A DNA stretch of 64,000 nucleotides from contig NC_011365.1 in assembly GCF_000021325.1 (NCBI RefSeq), forward strand, positions 1,584,501 to 1,648,500, written 5' to 3'. Positions within the stretch are counted from its first letter, which is position 1. Every line of letters starts with the position of its first letter. The position numbers and the translations under genes were made by a program. Source of the stretch: Gluconacetobacter diazotrophicus PA1 5. Lineage in GTDB: Bacteria; Pseudomonadota; Alphaproteobacteria; Acetobacterales; Acetobacteraceae. Positions 26,959 to 35,409 of this stretch are shown piece after piece. The notes beneath the pieces are model-generated. The model was not told where the DNA came from. It searched no databases and saw only the letters and a list, made by a program, of their open reading frames with translations.

Positions 26959-27468
26959 ATGAGGGCGCCTATTACATGGACGCGGCTCCCGTCCGCGACC
27001 CGATAGCCCAAGTTGCCACCACCATATCCGAAGGCCACCGGTGACCAAAGGGTTGAGATTAAGTAAGAGTTCAGCTTTAGCTTAATTGTGACTCCGTTAG
27101 CCTGTAATGTCGGCCCCCATCGCCACGCGAACCGGATAAAATGGGTCGATTGTCGCTTTTAATGGCGCTTGCGTCACGTTCGGCAATTGTCTGATCGCTG
27201 GTGACGGCGGCTTAGCTGGGAGGCTGCTTTGTGCCAAGTTAATATACAGACTGGAGATACCACCCCGTACCCGTATGTCAGTTTCCCCGATATCTGAGAC
27301 ACGCATGGGCCCGATCTGCAGTTGAATAGGTCGATACCAATCCCAATCCCTAGCTTTTGCCCAGAGAATGCTTCGAACTTACTCTTGTATGGAATACGCT
27401 TCGAAAAAAGCGGACGTTACTCAAATGTCCGTGCGTGGACAGACTGCAGCGGGGTTTTCATTAAACTG
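26959..27468. other. 510 bp without a confident gene, upstream of tolC-like gene
   Basis: The base composition is mixed and AT-leaning. A 69-codon minus-strand open frame (27097-27306, beginning MRVSDIGETDIRV) has no recognised family, and no ribosome site was identified for it. The frame of the TolC-like protein is open back to a TTG at 27322, but the added residues do not look like a signal peptide. The promoter of the tolC-like gene should lie here. No terminal repeats or transposase remnants were seen. Confidence 0.5.
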
Positions 27469-28911
27469 ATGAATACTGCTGTTGTTCGCGTGACGCTTGC
27501 TGCAATTGCCGTCGTGATACTGATAAACATGGGCGATGCGCGCACTCGGGACGATCAGAGTCGTCTGACCAGCTTTGTCCCGCACTCCCTGTTCGATTCT
27601 CTGGCCATCGCCTACTTGACGAATCCCACCCTGCGGCAGGAGCGTGCGATGCTCCGCGCGCAGGACGAGGGTGTGCCTACGGCCCTGGCGGGCTGGCGGC
27701 CCCAGATTTCAGGACAGGCCGGCGTGACCTATTACGACGGGCGAAGCAACTATCGCGGCACAGGCGATTATCTCGGATATTCCCGGATCTATTCGACTCC
27801 AGGTTATAGGGCTGGTGTCGATATTCAACAGCCGGTCTATTCCGGCGGAAAGACTACCGCCTCCACCCATCAAGCCGTCAACAAGGTGATGGCGGAACGA
27901 GCCAACCTGATCTCGGTCGAGCAGAAAGTCTTCCAGGCGGTCGTCAAAGCCTATATCGGCGTTGTCGATGACACGCAATTGCTCAGGATCAATCAAGGCA
28001 ATGAGCGCGTGCTGGCCGATCAGCTTCGGGCGACGAAAACGCGCTTTCGCGATGGCGAGATCACCCGCACCGACGTAGACCAGGCCCAGGCGGCGCTGGC
28101 TGCCGCTACGTCACAGCGCGAGCGGGCCGAGGGAACACTGGATGCGGCCCGCGCAGCCTATCTTCAGGTCGTAGGCGTAACCGCGCCCGCTGATCTGCTG
28201 CCGCCACAGCCGCTGGCCCTCCCGACGATGTCGGACGAGGAGGCGGGGGCATTGGCCGCGCAGAACCATCCGGACGTCATCAATGCGCTATTCACCCAGT
28301 CGGCGCAGAAGGACGCCGTTGATGTCGCGATTTCGGCTCTTATGCCCACATTGACGGCGGAGGTGGCCTATCAACGTGGAGTCAATCAGGGCCTCGGCGG
28401 CCAGTTTACTGAAAACAAATATGCCGCATTGACGATGCAGGTTCCTCTCTATCAAGGCGGATCGGAATACGCCGCGATCCGTCAGGCCCGGCAGCAGGCG
28501 CAGGCTGGACAGCAAGCCGTCGATGCCCAACGCCGAGAAGCGACTCAGTTGGCGTCCACGGCGTGGCACCAGCTCCTGTCCGCACGAGCCTCCGTTGTCA
28601 GTGATCGCTTGGCCATCACAGCCAGTACGGCCGCACGTGATGGGGTCCGGCGTCAGGCGTTGGAAGGCGTGAGTACAACGCTGGAGGTTTTGCAACAGCA
28701 AGAGGCCCTGCTGCAATCTGAAGTGACGCTGATTCAGGATTTAGGCGCCCTGGTCACTGCATCCTACGACGTGGCGGCGGCCATCGGGCGATTGACCGCG
28801 GTGGATCTGAACCTGAGCGTCCCACTCTACGATGAGAAAGCTTATTACCGGGCGGTCAAGGACCGTCTGTGGAGCATGAATGATTTCGCGCGTAGCCAAC
28901 CCGGACGCTGA
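27469..28911 (+). CDS. TolC-family outer-membrane channel of the type I secretion system
   Basis: The protein is 480 residues from the ATG at 27469, which places a signal peptide (MNTAVVRVTLAAIAVVILINMGDA) at the N-terminus. It has the two-fold repeat of outer-membrane efflux domains (first about residues 40-240, second 260-460). TolC landmarks are YLTNPTLRQERAMLRAQDEGVPTALAGWRPQIS, GVDIQQPVYSGGKT and TRTDVDQAQAALAAATSQ; NQQ/QG features occur in the second half (LTMQVPLYQGGSEYAAIRQARQQ). It has no lipobox, unlike the NodT-type protein in this window. It forms the outer-membrane duct for the ABC-HlyD pair encoded divergently on the minus strand. A lipoprotein gene follows by 120 bp. Confidence 0.9.
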   Translation: MNTAVVRVTLAAIAVVILINMGDARTRDDQSRLTSFVPHSLFDSLAIAYLTNPTLRQERAMLRAQDEGVPTALAGWRPQISGQAGVTYYDGRSNYRGTGDYLGYSRIYSTPGYRAGVDIQQPVYSGGKTTASTHQAVNKVMAERANLISVEQKVFQAVVKAYIGVVDDTQLLRINQGNERVLADQLRATKTRFRDGEITRTDVDQAQAALAAATSQRERAEGTLDAARAAYLQVVGVTAPADLLPPQPLALPTMSDEEAGALAAQNHPDVINALFTQSAQKDAVDVAISALMPTLTAEVAYQRGVNQGLGGQFTENKYAALTMQVPLYQGGSEYAAIRQARQQAQAGQQAVDAQRREATQLASTAWHQLLSARASVVSDRLAITASTAARDGVRRQALEGVSTTLEVLQQQEALLQSEVTLIQDLGALVTASYDVAAAIGRLTAVDLNLSVPLYDEKAYYRAVKDRLWSMNDFARSQPGR

Positions 28912-29031
28912 CGTGCTCGCGCGAAATCCGCCTATCCACTGTTTTTCATCATTATGCAGGATCTTCGACGACCATTATGTTCGTTCTGTCGTTCGTAAAC
29001 AGTTTCCGGTGACGCCGGCGTGCTGACGGTG

Positions 29032-29565
29032 ATGAGCGATGACACGCGGTCAGGAAGGCAGGACCGATATCGAATGCCCCGGGCGGTCCTCCCCTTGCTG
29101 GGGTTGATGACGCTTTCGGCATGTTCGGGAATCGGTATGTTTGCCTCCGACAGCTTCAGTTTTCCCGGTGCCAATCCGAACCACCCGCCCGGCGACGCGG
29201 AAAATCTGCGGCGCGTGCGCGGAGATTCCGTCGCGATCAAGCCCCTTACGCCTGAACCCGGCAATATCTGGCCTGACGCGCTTGACAAGCTGTCCGCTGC
29301 TGACGGGAAGGATTTCGCAGGTGACGAGAGGGACGCGCAGGCGGAGTTGTTGCCTGGGGAAAGCCTCGGTCTGGGGGAAGAGGCCGCGATCAGAAACGGC
29401 GTACAGATTGCCGATACCCCGATCCCGAAGACGAAAACGCCCGATAGGAACAATCGCGTCGCGCCAGACGGTGATACGATGATAATTCCTAGCAGCGATG
29501 GCGGCAGCACTGTGATTTCAGCCAACGGTGAGGTTAGAATTATAAAGGGCGGAGCCCGACAATGA
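29032..29565 (+). CDS. Small lipoprotein following the tolC-like gene
   Basis: The protein is 177 residues from the ATG at 29032; an ATG at 29074 (MPRAVLPLLGL) gives a tidier signal peptide, and a GTG at 29020 is a third option. The lipobox is LSAC (LMTLSAC-SG), so the mature protein is lipid-anchored. The rest is hydrophilic and proline-rich (PNHPPGD, TPEPGNIWPD, IPKTKTPDRN), ending in a short beta-like segment (STVISANGEVRIIKGG). I recognise no family. Its position after tolC suggests an accessory outer-membrane component of the secretion system or a substrate-retention factor, which is inference from context. Confidence 0.68.
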   Translation: MSDDTRSGRQDRYRMPRAVLPLLGLMTLSACSGIGMFASDSFSFPGANPNHPPGDAENLRRVRGDSVAIKPLTPEPGNIWPDALDKLSAADGKDFAGDERDAQAELLPGESLGLGEEAAIRNGVQIADTPIPKTKTPDRNNRVAPDGDTMIIPSSDGGSTVISANGEVRIIKGGARQ

Positions 29566-29649
29566 ACGAGCATGGAACATAGTCATCCGCCTTCTCGTGC
29601 GACGCACGTTCCTGGCGCCGCCACCATGTGGCCCTCTGATCCGATGAAT

Positions 29650-29691
29650 AAAGTCTTCTTGCTTCTTTTTCGTAGGACCAAAGAAGAAACC
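29650..29691 (+). repeat. T-rich hairpin element, copy 4 (between lipoprotein and cysA ends)
   Basis: AAAGTCTTCTTGCTTCTTTT on the plus strand closely parallels the minus-strand copy at 3992 (AAAGTTTTTTGGTTCTTTTT). CTTCTTT and AAAGAAG can form a stem. It lies between two convergent gene ends, so it probably acts at transcript ends. Confidence 0.5.
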
Positions 29692-29695
29692 ATCT

Positions 29696-30736
29696 TCATT
29701 CGAACCCCAGACATACCCCGTCGCGAAAGATGCGGGCCCGCGCGATATCGAGGGCGACGGGCCCGGCGGCATCCGCCTGCTCCGGGGGGGCCAGGATTTC
29801 GACGTCGCGCTGTCCCAGCGCGACGTGAAACCGGCGGAGACCGTGCTGGCGGCCCTTCAGCGGGGTGGCGGCGGCGGTCCCCCTGCCCTCGACCAGACGC
29901 ACCTCGTGCGGGCGGACCAGGGCCGACGCGGGGCCGTCCTGCGCCGTGGTGGACAGGGGCAGGACGTTCGCATCGTCCGGGTGAAACAGCCCCTGCGCGA
30001 TCCGGCCGGGAAATGCCAGGGCTTCGCCCAAGAATTCCATCACGAAGGGGGTCGCGGGCGCGGTATCCAGCGTTTCGGCATCCGCGTCCTGCACGATCCG
30101 GCCGTCCTGCATCACGACCAGGCGGTCCGCCACGTCCAATGCTTCCTCGTGATCATGGGTGACCAGGATGGTGGTCAGGCCCAACTGGTCGCGCAGCCAG
30201 CGCCGGATCTGGCGGCGCACGATGGGGTCGAGCGCGCCGAAGGGCTCGTCCAGCAGCAGCAGGCCCGGCCTGGTCGCCAGCGCCCGCGCCAGGGCCACGC
30301 GCTGGCGCTGGCCGCCGGACAGCTGGTCCGGATAGGCACCGCCCAGCGTCGGCAACTGGATCAGGTCCAGCAGTTCCGTCACCCGTGCCGCGATCGACGC
30401 GCGGTCCGGCCGATCCCGCCGGGGCAGGACGTCCAGGCCGAAGGCGATGTTGCGCGCCACGGTCATGTGACGGAACAGCGCGTAGTTCTGGAACACGAAC
30501 CCGATCCGGCGGTCGCGCATGGACCGTCCCGCCAGCGGCAGGCCATCGACATGCAGCGAACCCTCCTGCCGGCCGCCCAGGCCCGCGATCGCGCGCAGCA
30601 GGGTGGTCTTGCCCGCGCCGGACGGGCCGACCAGGGCGATGAAGGCACCGTCTTCCACTGTCAGCGAAATGTCGTCCAGAAGCTTGCGCGAAGTGCCGGG
30701 GGCGTATTGGGTCAGGGACTCGAGCTGCACGCTCAT
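29696..30736 (-). CDS. cysA: Sulfate/thiosulfate ABC transporter ATPase
   Basis: This 346-residue ATPase drives sulfate import on the cytoplasmic face. Walker A is GPSGAGKTTLLRAI (about residue 37), followed by the Q-loop FVFQNYALFRHMTVARNIAFGL, the signature LSGGQRQRVALARAL, Walker B LLLLDEPFGALD and the H-loop THDHEEALDVADR. A C-terminal TOBE-like regulatory region follows, including an LVRPHEVRLVEG segment typical of CysA. The ATG at 30736 overlaps the cysW stop (ATGA). It is the last gene of the cysP-cysT-cysW-cysA operon. Confidence 0.94.
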   Translation of the reverse strand: MSVQLESLTQYAPGTSRKLLDDISLTVEDGAFIALVGPSGAGKTTLLRAIAGLGGRQEGSLHVDGLPLAGRSMRDRRIGFVFQNYALFRHMTVARNIAFGLDVLPRRDRPDRASIAARVTELLDLIQLPTLGGAYPDQLSGGQRQRVALARALATRPGLLLLDEPFGALDPIVRRQIRRWLRDQLGLTTILVTHDHEEALDVADRLVVMQDGRIVQDADAETLDTAPATPFVMEFLGEALAFPGRIAQGLFHPDDANVLPLSTTAQDGPASALVRPHEVRLVEGRGTAAATPLKGRQHGLRRFHVALGQRDVEILAPPEQADAAGPVALDIARARIFRDGVCLGFE

Positions 30737-31548
30737 GAAGATGCTTTCTTGAAATCATGCTCGAAGAACGACCGCAGCAGGACGGTCGTCATCGCGATCA
30801 GGGCCAGCAGCGCCGCCATGGCGAAGGCGGCGACCGTCTGATAGCCGTTATAGAGCGTCTCGATATGCAGGGGCATGGTTTCGGTCAGGCCGGGAATGTG
30901 GCCCGACACGACCGAGACCGCCCCGAATTCGCCGATGCCGCGCGCGGTGGTCAGCAGGATGCCCGACAGCAGGGCCCAGCGCGCACCCGGGATCGTGACG
31001 CGCCACAGCGTCTGCCAGAACCCGGCCCCCAGCAGGAAGGCCGCTTCCTCGGCATCGCGGCCCTGCTGTTCCATCAGCGGCATCAGGGTCCGGGCGACGT
31101 AGGGAAAGGTGACGAACAGCGTGGCCAGGATAATGCCCGGCGTGGCGAAGGCGACCTGGATGTTATGCCGGGCCAGCATCGCGCCCCACCACCCGCCCCG
31201 GCCGAACAGCAGCAGCCAGACCAGGCCCGCGATCACCGGCGAGACGCTGATCGGCAGTTCGATCAGGACCAGCAGGACCCCACGGCCGGGAAAGCGGTAT
31301 TTCGTCAGCGCCCATGCCGCCATCACGCCGCCCACGCTGTTGATGGCGGTGGAGGCCAGCGTCACCACCAGCGTCAGGCGGATGGCGGCGACGGCATCAG
31401 GGTCCAGCAGGCTCTGCCACGCCGGGGCGAAGCCGGAGGCCAGCGCCTGGGCGACGACCAGCACCAGCGGAAGGACCAGCACCAGCAGGACCACGGCGTA
31501 CACCGCGACCACCAGCAGGACGCCCGTGCGGGAGGACCGGCCGGGCAT
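30733..31548 (-). CDS. cysW: Sulfate ABC transporter permease subunit CysW
   Basis: This 271-residue inner-membrane permease has six hydrophobic helices. It carries the binding-protein-dependent transport (EAA) loop EEAAFLLGAGFWQTLWRVTIPGARWALLSGILL and the CysW hallmark ARGIGEFGAVSVVSGHIPGLTETMPLHIETLYNGY. The ATG at 31548 shares one base with the cysT stop (TGATG), and the gene overlaps cysA at its other end. A longer frame reaching 32145 is only a shadow of cysT. Confidence 0.94.
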   Translation of the reverse strand: MPGRSSRTGVLLVVAVYAVVLLVLVLPLVLVVAQALASGFAPAWQSLLDPDAVAAIRLTLVVTLASTAINSVGGVMAAWALTKYRFPGRGVLLVLIELPISVSPVIAGLVWLLLFGRGGWWGAMLARHNIQVAFATPGIILATLFVTFPYVARTLMPLMEQQGRDAEEAAFLLGAGFWQTLWRVTIPGARWALLSGILLTTARGIGEFGAVSVVSGHIPGLTETMPLHIETLYNGYQTVAAFAMAALLALIAMTTVLLRSFFEHDFKKASS

Positions 31549-32393
31549 CAGGCGGCATCCGGCGCGACGAGCCCGCGCGAGGCCCGCCGCCGCAGGCGGG
31601 ACACGCCGGTCTGGCACAGCAGCGCGCTGACCAGCAGGATCAGCGCGATGGCGGTGGCGCCGCTGTAGTCGAACTCCTGCAGGCGCACCACGATCAGCAG
31701 CGGCGCGATCTCGCTGCGGAAGGGCTGGTTGCCGGCAATGAAGATGACCGAGCCGTATTCCCCGATGCAGCGGGCGAAGGCCAGGCTGAAGCCGCCGATG
31801 ACCGGCGGCAGCAGGGGCGGCAGCAGCACGTGCCGGACCGTCTGGAGCGGACTGGCGCCCAGCAGCATCGAGGCTTCCTCCATCTCGGGCGGCAGGGCCC
31901 GCAGGACGGGTTCGACCGCGCGGACGACGAAGGGCAGGCCGACGAAGACCAGGGCGGTGACGATGCCGGCCGGGGTAAAGGCGATATGGATGCCCGCCCG
32001 GGCCAGGGGGGCCCCCAGCCAGCCGTTGGGTCCGTACAGCGTGGCCAGCGTGATGCCCGTCACGGCGGTGGGCAGGGCGAAGGGCAGGTCGATCAGCGCG
32101 TCGATCGCCCGCCGCCCGGGCACCCGCCCCCGGACCAGCGCCCATGCCAGGAGCAGCCCCATCGGCACGTCGAGCAACGCGGCCAGCGCCGCGCAGCCGA
32201 AGCTGACGCGCAGGGCGGCGTACATGCGCGGATCATGCAGCGCCCGCAGCACGGCGCCCGTGCCGTCCTGCCAGGGACGCAGCACCAGCGCCACCAGGGG
32301 CAGCGCCACGATCAGCCCGATCCAGACCAGCGTGAAGCCGACCGAGACCGAAAAACCCGGCAGCGCATCGCGCCGCCGCAGGCGAAGCGCCAT
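31548..32393 (-). CDS. cysT: Sulfate ABC transporter permease subunit CysT (CysU)
   Basis: This 281-residue inner-membrane permease has six helices. The EAA-type loop reads EEASMLLGASPLQTVRHVLLPPLLPPVIGG, followed by the CysT signature FARCIGEYGSVIFIAGNQPFRSEIAPLLIVVRLQEFDYSGA. The ATG at 32393 was chosen because it begins just before the first helix and 11 bp after the binding-protein stop. It forms the heterodimeric sulfate channel with CysW. Confidence 0.94.
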   Translation of the reverse strand: MALRLRRRDALPGFSVSVGFTLVWIGLIVALPLVALVLRPWQDGTGAVLRALHDPRMYAALRVSFGCAALAALLDVPMGLLLAWALVRGRVPGRRAIDALIDLPFALPTAVTGITLATLYGPNGWLGAPLARAGIHIAFTPAGIVTALVFVGLPFVVRAVEPVLRALPPEMEEASMLLGASPLQTVRHVLLPPLLPPVIGGFSLAFARCIGEYGSVIFIAGNQPFRSEIAPLLIVVRLQEFDYSGATAIALILLVSALLCQTGVSRLRRRASRGLVAPDAA

Positions 32394-32404
32394 GACGGAA
32401 CCCG

Positions 32405-33436
32405 TTACCGGCTGTAGATCTGGTCGAACACGCCGCCGTCGGCGAAATGCGTCTTCTGCACGCGGGTCCATCCGCCCAGGCTGGCGACGTCGAAAACCGT
32501 GGTCTTCGGGAAGACCGACGCGCTTTCGGCGATGATCGCGGGATCGACGGGCCGGAAATAATGCTTCACCCCGATCCGCTGGCCTTCCGGCGTGAACAGG
32601 AACCGCAGATAGGCCTCGGCCACCGCTGCCGTGCCGTGCGCCTGCACGTTGCGGTCCACCACCGCGACGGGCGGTTCGGCCAGGATGGTAAGGGGGGGAA
32701 CGACGATGTCGAACTTGTCCGGCCCCAGGTCGCGCGAGGCCAGCAGGGCCTCGTCCTCCCACGCGATCAGCACGTCGCCCAGCCCGCGCTGCACGAAGCT
32801 GTTGGTCGCCCCGCGCGCGCCGGTATCCAGCACCGGCACATGGCCGAACAGGGCCTTGAGGTACGCCCGTGCCGACGCCTCGGACCCGCCGGGCTGCCGC
32901 AGGGCCCAGCCCCAGGCGGCCAGGTAGTTCCAGCGCGCGCCGCCGGAGGTCTTGGGATTGGGGGTGATGACCTGCACGCCGTCGCGGATCAGGTCGGGCC
33001 AGTCATGGATGCCCTTGGGGTTCCCCTTGCGCACCAGGAAGACGATGGTGCTGGTATAAGGTGTGGAATTGTGCGGCAGGCGCTGCTGCCAGTCGGCGGC
33101 CAGCAGCCCGTTCTGCGCCAGGATGTCGATGTCGTAGGCCAGGCCCAGCGTCACGACGTCGGCGGGCGCGCCCTCCAGCACCGAACGCGCCTGGGCGCCC
33201 GAACCGCCATGCGAACTGGTCACCACGACGCGCTCGCCGCCATGCGCGCCCGCCCAGGACGCGGCGAAGGCGCGGCTGACATCGGCATAGAGTTCGCGCG
33301 TCGGATCGTAGGACACGTTGAGCAGCCGGGGAGTGGCGGCCCGGGCCGGGCACGGCCCCACCGCGAGGGACGCCGCACCGGCGGCCGCGCCGGCAAGAAA
33401 CGCCCGGCGCGAGGAAGAGGGGAAAACGTTCGTCAT
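32405..33436 (-). CDS. cysP: Periplasmic sulfate/thiosulfate-binding protein (Tat-type signal)
   Basis: This 343-residue binding protein captures sulfate in the periplasm. Its N-terminus SSRRAFLAG followed by an alanine-rich core and ARAA looks like a twin-arginine (Tat) signal, which is unusual because enteric CysP and Sbp use Sec. Family landmarks include LLNVSYDPTRELYADVSRAF, SHGGSGAQARSVLEGAPADVVTLGLAYDID, VFLVRKGNPKGIHDWPDL, ITPNPKTSGGARWNYLAAWGWA and the C-terminal YLRFLFTPEGQRIGVKHYFRP. Whether it prefers sulfate (Sbp) or thiosulfate (CysP) cannot be decided. It is 38 bp downstream of the porin and 11 bp upstream of cysT. Confidence 0.92.
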   Translation of the reverse strand: MTNVFPSSSRRAFLAGAAAGAASLAVGPCPARAATPRLLNVSYDPTRELYADVSRAFAASWAGAHGGERVVVTSSHGGSGAQARSVLEGAPADVVTLGLAYDIDILAQNGLLAADWQQRLPHNSTPYTSTIVFLVRKGNPKGIHDWPDLIRDGVQVITPNPKTSGGARWNYLAAWGWALRQPGGSEASARAYLKALFGHVPVLDTGARGATNSFVQRGLGDVLIAWEDEALLASRDLGPDKFDIVVPPLTILAEPPVAVVDRNVQAHGTAAVAEAYLRFLFTPEGQRIGVKHYFRPVDPAIIAESASVFPKTTVFDVASLGGWTRVQKTHFADGGVFDQIYSR

Positions 33437-33474
33437 GACTGTCCTTGAAAGCCGTATCCGGGGAACCGGAAGGA

Positions 33475-35157
33475 TCAGAACGAGGCCTGGACCCGGCCCA
33501 TCACGGCATTGCCGCTGCGGCCCAGGAGGTTGACGCCGCCGGAGACGCCTTTCGACCGGCTGACGATGAAATGATCATAGTCCAGCATAAGTTTCACGTG
33601 CCGGGTCGGGTACCAGTTCACCCCCCCTTCCCAGACCGTCTGCTGGTTGCCGTTGATGCCCTTGCCGCCCTGGTCGGGGACATCGCCCAGGTCCGTCACG
33701 CTCCAGCGGCCGCTGACTTCCATCGCGCCCCACTGGTCGTGCAGCGGATCGAAATCGTAGATCACCCCGGGCGTGGTGAAGGCGGCGGTCTTGGCGTTAT
33801 AGGCGCGCCCCTTGCCGAACAGCGTGTAGTTGGCCGCGACGTACCAGCCGTCGAAGCCCAGCGACGGCAGGGGCGCCGCGCCGGCGGCGGCGCGGCCGCG
33901 CTCGACGCCAATATGGTAATATTCGCTCTTCAGCAGGAAGTTCCGCCACCGGAACCCGACCTGCGGGCCCGCGGCCCAGATCTGGGCGACGTTGGTCAGC
34001 GCGCCCGATGTCAGCAGCGATGTCTCGCCCAGCGGCATTTCCACATTGTCGCTGAAGGTATAGTTGCGGCCGGTCGAGCTCTGGTTGACCTTGAAGGCGC
34101 TGGTCGCGCCGGCACCGACATGGACGTCGATATCCTTGCTGACATAGGGACGGCCGGCGATGCGCGCCACCGCGCCGGTCTGGCTGTCGGTGATCGTGGT
34201 GTCCTTGGAACGGTCGCCGTATTTCTGTCCGGTGAAATAGGCCGCCGCCAGCCAGCGCTTTTCGGCGTGCTCGCCCCCGACGCTGAAGCGGGCGACACCG
34301 CCCGCCAGATTGCGGACCAGGTCCACGATCGTGGGACGTTCCATGAATTCGAACGACGAGGCGCGTTCCGCGCTTTCCTCTTCCATGCGCGGCTGGAAAT
34401 AGCCGACGGTCAGGATCGTATGGCGCAGCCCGGTATAGTTCAGGTTCGCTTCGAACAGGCTGACCGATCCGTCGGCCGTCGCATTGCCGAATTCGGGGGT
34501 GACGTTGGCGACCCAGTCCTTGTAGCGCCAGGAGAAATACAGGCGGATGCGGCGTGCATTCTCGGTCAGCGGGTTGAAATTGCCCTTGCCCTCGCCCCGC
34601 TTGGGGGCCGTGCCGACGAAGCCGCCGATATCCTCCTGCGCCGTCAGGCCCAGCGAGAAGGCATAGGCCCCGTCATCCGACGCGATGGTCGGCCGCCCCT
34701 CCGGAAAGCCGATGGCCATGCCGCCGATATGCATGGTTTCGTCCCTGGCCGTCGCCGCCCTGAAATCCGACCACGAGGACGGAGGACCTTCCGGCGTGAT
34801 CAGGCGGCTGCCGGCGTCGGACCGCGGCCCGCTGGAGGATCCGAACGTCAGCAGGGTGCGGTCCGGCACGGCCGGGGGCGTGCCGATCACGGGCTCCGGC
34901 CCGGTCCAGGGCGGGGGGGCGGCGCGCGCCACCCGGACGCGCCCTGCCGGGGCGCCATGCCTGGCGGCCTTCGCCCCGCTTTCGTCCCGCGCCACGCGCG
35001 CCTGCAACTGGCGGATTTCCCCCAGCATCTGCCGCATCTCGCGGCGCATGGCCGCGACCTCGTCGTCCTGCGACGCGGCCATGGCCCATGACGGCACGCC
35101 CGCCGACAGGGCCGTGCCGAACATGAGGAGAAACCGAATCCTGGAGTAAGCGCTCAT
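33475..35157 (-). CDS. OprP/OprO-like outer-membrane porin heading the sulfate operon
   Basis: This 560-residue protein has a signal peptide (RIRFLLMFGTALSAGVPSWAMA) and then an N-terminal coiled coil (EVAAMRREMRQMLGEIRQLQARVA). A Pro-rich linker leads to a beta-barrel resembling the phosphate-selective porin O/P family (ARRIRLYFSWRYKDWVANVTPEFG, FLLKSEYYHIGVERG, GGVNWYPTRHVKLMLDYDHFIV), ending in Phe. The coiled coil probably trimerises the porin. In front of cysPTWA it most likely admits sulfate or sulfonates, although relatives are phosphate or pyrophosphate channels. It is probably the first gene of the operon. Confidence 0.82.
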   Translation of the reverse strand: MSAYSRIRFLLMFGTALSAGVPSWAMAASQDDEVAAMRREMRQMLGEIRQLQARVARDESGAKAARHGAPAGRVRVARAAPPPWTGPEPVIGTPPAVPDRTLLTFGSSSGPRSDAGSRLITPEGPPSSWSDFRAATARDETMHIGGMAIGFPEGRPTIASDDGAYAFSLGLTAQEDIGGFVGTAPKRGEGKGNFNPLTENARRIRLYFSWRYKDWVANVTPEFGNATADGSVSLFEANLNYTGLRHTILTVGYFQPRMEEESAERASSFEFMERPTIVDLVRNLAGGVARFSVGGEHAEKRWLAAAYFTGQKYGDRSKDTTITDSQTGAVARIAGRPYVSKDIDVHVGAGATSAFKVNQSSTGRNYTFSDNVEMPLGETSLLTSGALTNVAQIWAAGPQVGFRWRNFLLKSEYYHIGVERGRAAAGAAPLPSLGFDGWYVAANYTLFGKGRAYNAKTAAFTTPGVIYDFDPLHDQWGAMEVSGRWSVTDLGDVPDQGGKGINGNQQTVWEGGVNWYPTRHVKLMLDYDHFIVSRSKGVSGGVNLLGRSGNAVMGRVQASF

Positions 35158-35217
35158 AATTCCCGACGTCTCCGACCCCCGGCGCTTGCCGAAAAATAAC
35201 CAATCCGCATGGTTGTT

Positions 35218-35231
35218 TTATGGAGAAATAA
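35218..35231. promoter_or_regulatory. TTAT-N6-ATAA dyad upstream of the porin-cys operon (possible CysB-type site)
   Basis: A perfect dyad TTAT-GGAGAA-ATAA lies 61 bp upstream of the porin start in the AT-rich spacer 35158-35409. On the minus strand GGTTATTT occurs twice nearby. The TTAT/ATAA pattern resembles LysR-family sites such as those bound by CysB. A further short inverted repeat (GTTGCA-CAAT-TGCAAC) is at 35331-35346. No regulator gene is adjacent. Confidence 0.4.
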
Positions 35232-35409
35232 CCATTGGTCGTGAGTGTTTGCTTTAATTAACAATCTGGTCAAGTGAGTTTGGGGCCGGAAATCTCGCAC
35301 TGTCACGTGGATGACATATTCCACCAACAAGTTGCACAATTGCAACATGTAATTTACTATTCCGTTAAGTAGAATCGGGCCGGATCGACGATCCGACCGA
35401 CGCCCCGTC

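Noticed and set aside
27097-27306. 69-codon minus-strand frame in the tolC upstream region
   Set aside because: No ribosome site was identified, no family is known, and it is short. It is noted only in the gap description.
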